64,000 nt of DNA from Bacillus sp. M6-12 (GTDB lineage: Bacteria; Bacillota; Bacilli; Bacillales; DSM-1321), in NCBI RefSeq assembly GCF_002860285.1, contig NZ_PGVF01000001.1, forward strand, positions 248,001 to 312,000, written 5' to 3'. Positions 59,998 to 64,000 of this stretch are shown here, in pieces. The notes under the pieces were generated by a model. That model did not search any database and was not told where the DNA came from. It saw only the letters and a list, made by a program, of their open reading frames with translations. Position 1 is the stretch's first letter. Every line of letters begins with the position of its first letter. Position numbers and translations under genes: made by a program.

Positions 59998-60003
59998 TTA
60001 AAG

Positions 60004-60042
60004 TAAAGAGCTACCTGATATTCAGGTGCTCTTTTTTTGTTT
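60004..60042 (+). terminator. rho-independent terminator
   Basis: AGAGCTACCTGA / TCAGGTGCTCT stem and T-run after the PIN-like gene. Confidence 0.8.
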
Positions 60043-60227
60043 GGTTTACAACACGATTTTATAGGTCAAGATACCTTCAAAACTGGATTTGTTTTACATT
60101 TTCTTTTTAGTAAAAACTTGTCAACCTCTGAAACCCTTATATATCAAGGAAAGTAGCTTATGATAGTATCAATTACTGGATGATTTAGGAATTTAAAATC
60201 GGTGTAATAAAAAATAGAAAGAGGTGG

Positions 60228-60689
60228 ATGATTATTTACTACTATCATGGAACAAGCATTGAAAATGCAGTATCAATTTTGAGCAACCGACTATTGAAAG
60301 GAAAGAAATCCTTTAACAAACATAAAAATAGGTATGTATCCTTTAGTACAAACAAATTGGTCGCACGACAGTTCGGAGAGGTCGTATTACGATTTGAACC
60401 AATGGAAAAGGCTACTCCTGTTGAGCTTACTGATTTTGATTGGATTCTCGAAAACCAAGAGATTGCGGAATATGCGTTAAGTGGAAAAGAAGAAGGTCTA
60501 AAAATGGAAGAACAAATCGTGTTGAAAAACAAACATCGTTTTGAGAATGAGGCGGTAACGATTTACCTGATTCATGATGATGCGAAGCATTTAGAAGAAA
60601 TGAAGCAACAATTAGCTCACTTATTGAAAGATGGCGACAAACTAACCAAAAACGCCAAAATGTATAAAGACTTTCAAGACTGGAAGTAA
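60228..60689 (+). CDS. small ADP-ribosyltransferase-like protein (H-S-E type)
   Basis: This 153-residue protein shows an ADP-ribosyltransferase-like order: YYYHGTS near the start (H7), YVSFSTNKLVARQFG (S38/S40) and KMEEQIVLKNKHRF (E94/E95). The H-G-T opening and a later S-(F/L)-(S/T) strand are typical of small intracellular ART families in plasmids and phages. No signal peptide. AAAGAGGTGG abuts the ATG at 60228 with almost no spacing, so the real start may be a non-ATG codon a few bases on. A terminator-like stem follows at about 60703-60733. Confidence 0.6.
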   Translation: MIIYYYHGTSIENAVSILSNRLLKGKKSFNKHKNRYVSFSTNKLVARQFGEVVLRFEPMEKATPVELTDFDWILENQEIAEYALSGKEEGLKMEEQIVLKNKHRFENEAVTIYLIHDDAKHLEEMKQQLAHLLKDGDKLTKNAKMYKDFQDWK

Positions 60690-60702
60690 ATAAAGACTAT
60701 CA

Positions 60703-60735
60703 AAGCTCTCTTCTCATGAAGGGGGCTTTTTTACA
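60703..60735 (+). terminator. rho-independent terminator
   Basis: AGCTCTCTTC / GAAGGGGGCT stem with G-T pairs and a T-run. Confidence 0.6.
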
Positions 60736-60896
60736 TAATTATGGAAAATAGGAGAAATAAATCGAGACTATAATATAAGGATTCAACAAAAATAAGGAGA
60801 TATTTTTATATCTATGAAAGAAGGGAAGGAAGGAAAATGTTAGAATAACAAAGTAGAAAGAAAACAGGTAAGATTTTGTTTAAAGGGGGAGATACA

Positions 60897-61739
60897 TTGA
60901 GTTTGTTTTATATTATCTTTTTCTCAATGGTATTGGCTTATGTATTATTTAGTTTGATTTACTTCACTTTCTTTACGGATAAATATGTGGAGAATCTGCA
61001 GTTGTTACGGAAAATATTCTATGTCATTTATGTAGTTGGAGTTGGCTTGGGGATTATCTTGGGGGAAATTGATATGACCAAGTGGCAAGAACTCTTCTAC
61101 TTAACCGCTACGTTTGTATTTATGGATTTAGCGGTATTTCAAACACCTGACATATTGAAAATCTGGAAAGCAGAATTTCAACATAACAACTACATCCGAA
61201 AAATCATTAAGAAAAATGAAGAAATCATAGGCTACAATTTTAAAAAGGTTCAATGTTTTACAGATGTTATTTCCGTTACTGAAGACCATTTCGATACAAG
61301 AAATGTTCCGACACAATGGAGACAGTATAAAGATGAACTACGAACGTATTTAAATCTTTATGCAGATACGTTTCAATTCCATGTATCTATCTTCGAGTTT
61401 GATACGACTGCTGACGCTGATTTATTAAAAACCAGCATTACCCATGCTCTTAATCGAGTAGAACAGTGCTACAATCAAACCATTGATGAAGCGGATGATT
61501 GGAAAGAAGGATTAATCCAACAGCTATTAGATGGAAAAAGTATTGAATTGCGTAACAAAAAGGAAGAAAAGAACTCCGATATACCAGGAGAGTTGAAGAA
61601 CAAAGTGTTTATTGTGGCTTATTATGGGAAAAGTTACAATATGCTGATTGGGGTTAGTTCAAAATTTGTAGAGGTAGACGGAATCGATGCTTCTCATATT
61701 TTAAACCTTGCACAAATTTACGATTGGTACATGGTTTAA
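60897..61739 (+). CDS. spoIISA: SpoIISA-like membrane toxin
   Basis: This 280-residue protein matches the SpoIISA toxin layout: three N-terminal membrane helices (about 3-25, 38-57, 66-85) with LRKIFYVIYVVGVGLGIILG between them, then a cytoplasmic GAF-like domain ending in a ..ILNLAQIYDWYMV segment comparable to the SpoIISA C-terminus. SpoIISA damages the membrane and blocks sporulation unless bound by SpoIISB. The chain is about 30 residues longer than in B. subtilis. I chose the TTG at 60897, five bases after AAAGGGGGAG. Two small basic genes follow, as in the three-gene spoIISABC locus. Confidence 0.8.
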   Translation: MSLFYIIFFSMVLAYVLFSLIYFTFFTDKYVENLQLLRKIFYVIYVVGVGLGIILGEIDMTKWQELFYLTATFVFMDLAVFQTPDILKIWKAEFQHNNYIRKIIKKNEEIIGYNFKKVQCFTDVISVTEDHFDTRNVPTQWRQYKDELRTYLNLYADTFQFHVSIFEFDTTADADLLKTSITHALNRVEQCYNQTIDEADDWKEGLIQQLLDGKSIELRNKKEEKNSDIPGELKNKVFIVAYYGKSYNMLIGVSSKFVEVDGIDASHILNLAQIYDWYMV

Positions 61740-61800
61740 TCTACCAAACTACGATATTTGTAGTATAATGAGAGTATAGAATCCAAAGGAGGAAATCAAT

Positions 61801-61995
61801 ATGCAACAAAAACAGCAAACATCTCCTAATTCGATTCATGGAACAGTTAAAAAACCGATGAAGGCAAGTGTTCGCAGAAGCAAAGGTTCTACGAATCCTA
61901 ATAGAAGAAAAATGTCTGTCTCTATTTCTGATTCATTTGAAGAGATACATGACATGAACCAAAAAGCACTTAAATTATTAGCAAAAAGAGCATAA
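61801..61995 (+). CDS. spoIISB: SpoIISB-like antitoxin
   Basis: This 64-residue, strongly basic protein follows the SpoIISA-like gene by 61 bases and probably neutralises it by binding its cytoplasmic domain. Its C-terminal half (TNPNRRKMSV, then EEIHDMNQKALKLLAKR) is repeated in the next gene. The composition and short amphipathic tail resemble SpoIISB, but identity is based mainly on position and size. A strong AAAGGAGG site precedes the ATG, and a TATAAT box at about 61764 may provide its own promoter, as expected for an antitoxin made in excess. A terminator follows. Confidence 0.72.
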   Translation: MQQKQQTSPNSIHGTVKKPMKASVRRSKGSTNPNRRKMSVSISDSFEEIHDMNQKALKLLAKRA

Positions 61996-61999
61996 AAAT

Positions 62000-62040
62000 G
62001 AAGGGGTGTAAGAGATTTTCTCTTGCACTCCTTTTTGTTT
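62000..62040 (+). terminator. rho-independent terminator
   Basis: AGGGGTGTAAGAGA / TCTCTTGCACTCCT stem with one mismatch and a T-run, between the two antitoxin-like genes. Confidence 0.85.
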
Positions 62041-62106
62041 GTCATAAAGTTTACACTCTCTGGATAGAATGGTTAATAAATCATAATAAGAGAGAGGAGA
62101 CTGCTT

Positions 62107-62253
62107 ATGGCATTTGAACGAAATCGCCCTGCTACCAATCCAAGTCGTAGACGCATGTCTGTCGCTGATATGACACACCCTATTTCAAAGGAAAACAAGA
62201 AAGCATTGGAATTATTGAATAAAATGGACAAAAAGAAGAGGTATTCCAGCTAA
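62107..62253 (+). CDS. spoIISC: SpoIISC-like second antitoxin (48 aa)
   Basis: A 48-residue basic protein (MAFERNRPATNPSRRRMSVA onward). It is a paralogue of the C-terminal half of the previous gene: TNPxRRxMSV, then a helix with N.KAL.LL.K. In B. subtilis the third gene, spoIISC, is likewise a small second antitoxin related to SpoIISB. GAGAGGAG lies seven bases before the ATG. It was too short for a standard gene-length cut-off but has its own ribosome site and a terminator (GGTCTCC / GGAGACT) at 62290-62318. Confidence 0.68.
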   Translation: MAFERNRPATNPSRRRMSVADMTHPISKENKKALELLNKMDKKKRYSS

Positions 62254-62288
62254 TCATAAAGTAAATAAGTTATCCATAATAATTAATT

Positions 62289-62319
62289 CAAAGGTCTCCC
62301 TAAAAGGAGACTTTTTTTG
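62289..62319 (+). terminator. rho-independent terminator
   Basis: AAGGTCTCC / GGAGACTTT stem and T-run at the end of the spoIIS-like locus. Confidence 0.8.
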
Positions 62320-62409
62320 TGGAATTTTATAGAACGTGGTTAAACAGTCTAAACATATCGAGATATTTTATTTTATTAGATAATGAAGGAAAGGAGAGGA
62401 GAGGATATT

Positions 62410-62835
62410 TTGAAAAAAAGGAATATTGTATTAACGGTCATTATCTTCATTTTATTGAAAATATTATATTTTGTTTCTATAAAACATTGGATGGAAGTTG
62501 AGCCAAATAAGGAATTTTTTATATATGCACCATTATTTTTCTCTATCGTCATGATATATTTTTCTATGAATTTATGGAGACATACAACAAATGGATTTCT
62601 TAATACATTAACAAACAATAAAGTAAGTTTTTATCATCACATTTGTATAACTCTTGTACTGATAATGTCTGGTGATAAACATCATAAAGATTACCATATG
62701 CTACCAATCTTTGAATCAAATAAATTATTATTCATTGGAATAGGAGCAATAGATGCTATTGCTATAGCTCTATTTTTTAATATGTTGTTCCGAAGTTTTA
62801 CTCTTACCTTGTATCGAGCAAGAGATAATCAATAA
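62410..62835 (+). CDS. small membrane protein (four TM)
   Basis: This 141-residue protein has hydrophobic segments at about 5-24, 38-55, 78-95 and 107-130, with a histidine-rich loop (YHHICI, DKHHKDYH). Function unknown. The start is TTG at 62410, which follows AAAGGAGAGGAGAGG; the ATG at 62383 overlaps that purine-rich stretch. Confidence 0.6.
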   Translation: MKKRNIVLTVIIFILLKILYFVSIKHWMEVEPNKEFFIYAPLFFSIVMIYFSMNLWRHTTNGFLNTLTNNKVSFYHHICITLVLIMSGDKHHKDYHMLPIFESNKLLFIGIGAIDAIAIALFFNMLFRSFTLTLYRARDNQ

Positions 62836-63022
62836 TAAATTGAAAAGAATTTCATGTATTGAAGAATCGTAAAGGACTATCTAATAGTGTGGTAGTTTTT
62901 TATTTTACTTCAAAAAAATGGAAAAGGTTGGGAAGGGTTCGACCACTAAAACGATTATTCACTAAACATAACCATATAATAAATTACCAAGAAATAAAAA
63001 GAGAAAGGGGAATCAAATCGAA

Positions 63023-63124
63023 TTGGCTAAGAACAAAAATGTGAAAAAGAAGAAGCAAGTAAAGGTTGTTGTGCCTGTTGTATCTTCTAACAAAAACAAA
63101 CAACCATCTAAAAAGAAAAAATGA
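63023..63124 (+). CDS. very small lysine-rich protein (33 aa)
   Basis: A 33-codon frame (MAKNKNVKKKKQVKVVVPVV...) with a Lys-rich start, a Val-rich centre and a Lys-rich end. AAAGGGGA lies 11 bases before the TTG. A TTGAAG-17-TAATAG pair at about 62876 could be its promoter, and a hairpin with T-run follows at 63132-63164. It might be a nucleic-acid-binding peptide; it could also be a chance frame. Confidence 0.42.
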   Translation: MAKNKNVKKKKQVKVVVPVVSSNKNKQPSKKKK

Positions 63125-63131
63125 CGAAAGA

Positions 63132-63165
63132 CAGAGCTTCTTTGGTAGTGGGAGGCTCTTTTTTC
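63132..63165 (+). terminator. rho-independent terminator
   Basis: AGAGCTTC / AGGCTCT imperfect stem followed by a T-run. Confidence 0.6.
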
Positions 63166-63230
63166 ATTAATCTATAACCAGATATGTACTGGTATAGCAT
63201 ATAAAAAATAAAAATGAAGGAGGTGATTGT

Positions 63231-63680
63231 GTGGAAAATAAATATGGAGGCTTTTGGATACGTGTAGTAGCAAGTGTCATAGATTTCTTAGTTTTATTTA
63301 TACCTTTATTTGGGGTAGACTATTTAATCTATCGCCTGATAGGTCCTGACGTTCCTTATTTAGACTACATTCTTGATGACCAATATGTAGATATGTGGAC
63401 TTCTTATGATACAGTAAGTCTTATTGTCATTACCTTAATAGGTATCCTCTATTATGGTTTATTGACATCTAAATTAGGTGGTACACTTGGCAAACTGGCA
63501 TTAGGTTTACGTGTAGTTGGAAAGAATGGACAATTTATTTCTGTTGGTCGAGCAATCGGAAGATACTTTGCTTATATTCCTTCCAGCATTTTAAATATCG
63601 GATTTATTATGGTTGCTCTTACAGTAGAGAAACAAGGGTTGCATGACTTGATTTGTAAAACTTATGTTGTTAAGAAGTAA
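63231..63680 (+). CDS. RDD-family membrane protein
   Basis: This 149-residue protein fits the RDD family: an opening YGGFWIRVVASVIDFLVLFI with the Arg-Asp pair of the family split across the first helix, a middle GGTLGKLALGLRVVGKNGQF, and a final KQGLHDLICKTYVV. Three to four membrane segments are visible. RDD proteins are poorly understood; a transport role has been proposed for some. The GTG lies seven bases after AAGGAGG. A terminator (GGACTTTCT / AGAAGGTC) follows at 63692-63721. Confidence 0.8.
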   Translation: MENKYGGFWIRVVASVIDFLVLFIPLFGVDYLIYRLIGPDVPYLDYILDDQYVDMWTSYDTVSLIVITLIGILYYGLLTSKLGGTLGKLALGLRVVGKNGQFISVGRAIGRYFAYIPSSILNIGFIMVALTVEKQGLHDLICKTYVVKK

Positions 63681-63691
63681 ACCCTATAAAG

Positions 63692-63722
63692 AGGACTTTC
63701 TGAAAAAGAAGGTCTTTTTTAT
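63692..63722 (+). terminator. rho-independent terminator
   Basis: GGACTTTCT / AGAAGGTCTT stem with G-T pairing and T-run after the RDD gene. Confidence 0.7.
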
Positions 63723-63784
63723 TTTTCAGTATCAGTTGGAGATTTGATATAATGAGCCTATCTACAATAGGGAGGATAGCATAA

Positions 63785-64000
63785 ATGAAAAAAGGGCGAC
63801 CTAAAGGAAGTTTTAAGGGACAAGGAAAAACATTTGATAGAGCATTGAATTTCGGATTATTAGAGCCTCACGAAGTCGTAGAAGAACTAAAATCGAAGAG
63901 CTATATGGATGAAGACGGTGATTTGACTGATAAAGGAAAAGGTTTTGCTGAAGATAGATTAAAGAAAATGGATAATGGAGAGTTAATCCTAATTGAGAAA
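63785..64000 (+). CDS. partial gene, AT-hook-like N-terminus
   Basis: The first 72 codons of a gene that runs off the right edge. The N-terminus MKKGRPKGSFKGQGKTFDRA contains GRPKG, the core of an AT-hook, followed by an acidic helical region with DEDGDLTDKGKGFAEDRL. It may bind AT-rich DNA. The ATG follows GGGAGGATA and a TGATATAAT extended -10 lies about 30 bases upstream. Confidence 0.55.
   Translation, partial: MKKGRPKGSFKGQGKTFDRALNFGLLEPHEVVEELKSKSYMDEDGDLTDKGKGFAEDRLKKMDNGELILIEK

Noticed and set aside
62859..63044. 61-codon plus-strand frame before the lysine-rich peptide
   Set aside because: No ribosome site, and its end overlaps the 33-codon frame that has a better site and a terminator.
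1..64000. CRISPR arrays, tRNA or rRNA genes, insertion sequences, replication or conjugation modules
   Set aside because: No regularly spaced repeats, no RNA-gene landmarks, and no transposase, integrase, Rep, relaxase or ParA-like reading frame. The VirD4-like ATPase at 49674 has altered motifs and no conjugation neighbours.

Overview
The window looks like accessory DNA of a low-GC, spore-forming Bacillus-type Firmicute. It is AT-rich, most genes follow strong AGGAGG-type ribosome binding sites, and TTG and GTG starts are frequent. Promoters are sigma-A-like with 17-base spacers. Several products belong to Bacillus families (SpoIISA, DivIC, YolD, FliJ, Phd/AbrB-type antitoxins). There is no rRNA, tRNA, transposase, integrase, replication protein, phage structural gene or CRISPR array. 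Many short genes of unknown function stand alone between their own promoter and terminator, beside extra copies of normally chromosomal genes (FtsH, DivIC, FliJ, RNase HII). I infer a large plasmid or plasmid-like replicon; a chromosomal island or very large phage is not excluded.

Layout. 1-3.3 kb: a partial gene, then a response regulator and sensor kinase operon. 3.5-6.5 kb: a MscS-type channel and an FtsH protease on the minus strand. 7-13.3 kb: unknown genes, a membrane diguanylate cyclase and a CPA1 sodium/proton antiporter. 13.5-15.9 kb: minus-strand genes including a lethal-factor/PPEP-like zinc peptidase and a papain/transglutaminase-like protein. 16-23 kb: short plus-strand units with a secreted transglutaminase-like protein, three lipoproteins and a GltB-like FMN oxidoreductase. 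23-31.6 kb: a coiled-coil protein, a secreted lectin-like protein, small membrane proteins, a YfbR-like nucleotidase, a divergent RNase HII and a nucleotidyltransferase pair. 31.8-37.5 kb: a secreted phospholipase-D-like protein, a zinc-knuckle protein, a protein with three helix-turn-helix-like repeats, and DivIC. 37.7-42.9 kb: an ADP-ribosyltransferase-like protein, a GNAT/chemoreceptor pair, a secreted three-repeat protein, YolD and a methyltransferase-like protein. 43-51.7 kb: unknown genes, a secreted subtilase, a DsbA-like thiol oxidoreductase, a Phd-like regulator, FliJ, and an SseB/VirD4-like ATPase fusion. 51.9-58.4 kb: a tight six-gene biosynthetic-looking operon (FabH-like, ATP-grasp, reductase, metallo-beta-lactamase fold, adenylating enzyme, GNAT). 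58.7-62.3 kb: an AbrB-fusion/PIN-like pair, a second ADP-ribosyltransferase-like protein and a complete SpoIISABC-type toxin-antitoxin cassette. 62.4-64 kb: small membrane proteins, an RDD protein and a partial AT-hook-like gene.

The strongest system-level signal is regulatory. About ten promoters scattered from 6.5 to 58.7 kb carry the same near-palindrome, TTGACTATAGTC(A/T)A, laid over the -35 box with a 17-base spacer to the -10. They drive ftsH, secreted and lipoprotein genes, the GltB-like oxidoreductase, the GNAT/chemoreceptor pair, the DsbA-like protein, the six-gene biosynthetic operon and the AbrB fusion. This suggests one element-wide regulator. Other candidates for novelty are the biosynthetic operon, the AbrB fusion with its degenerate PIN partner, the SseB/VirD4-like fusion and the two ADP-ribosyltransferase-like proteins.
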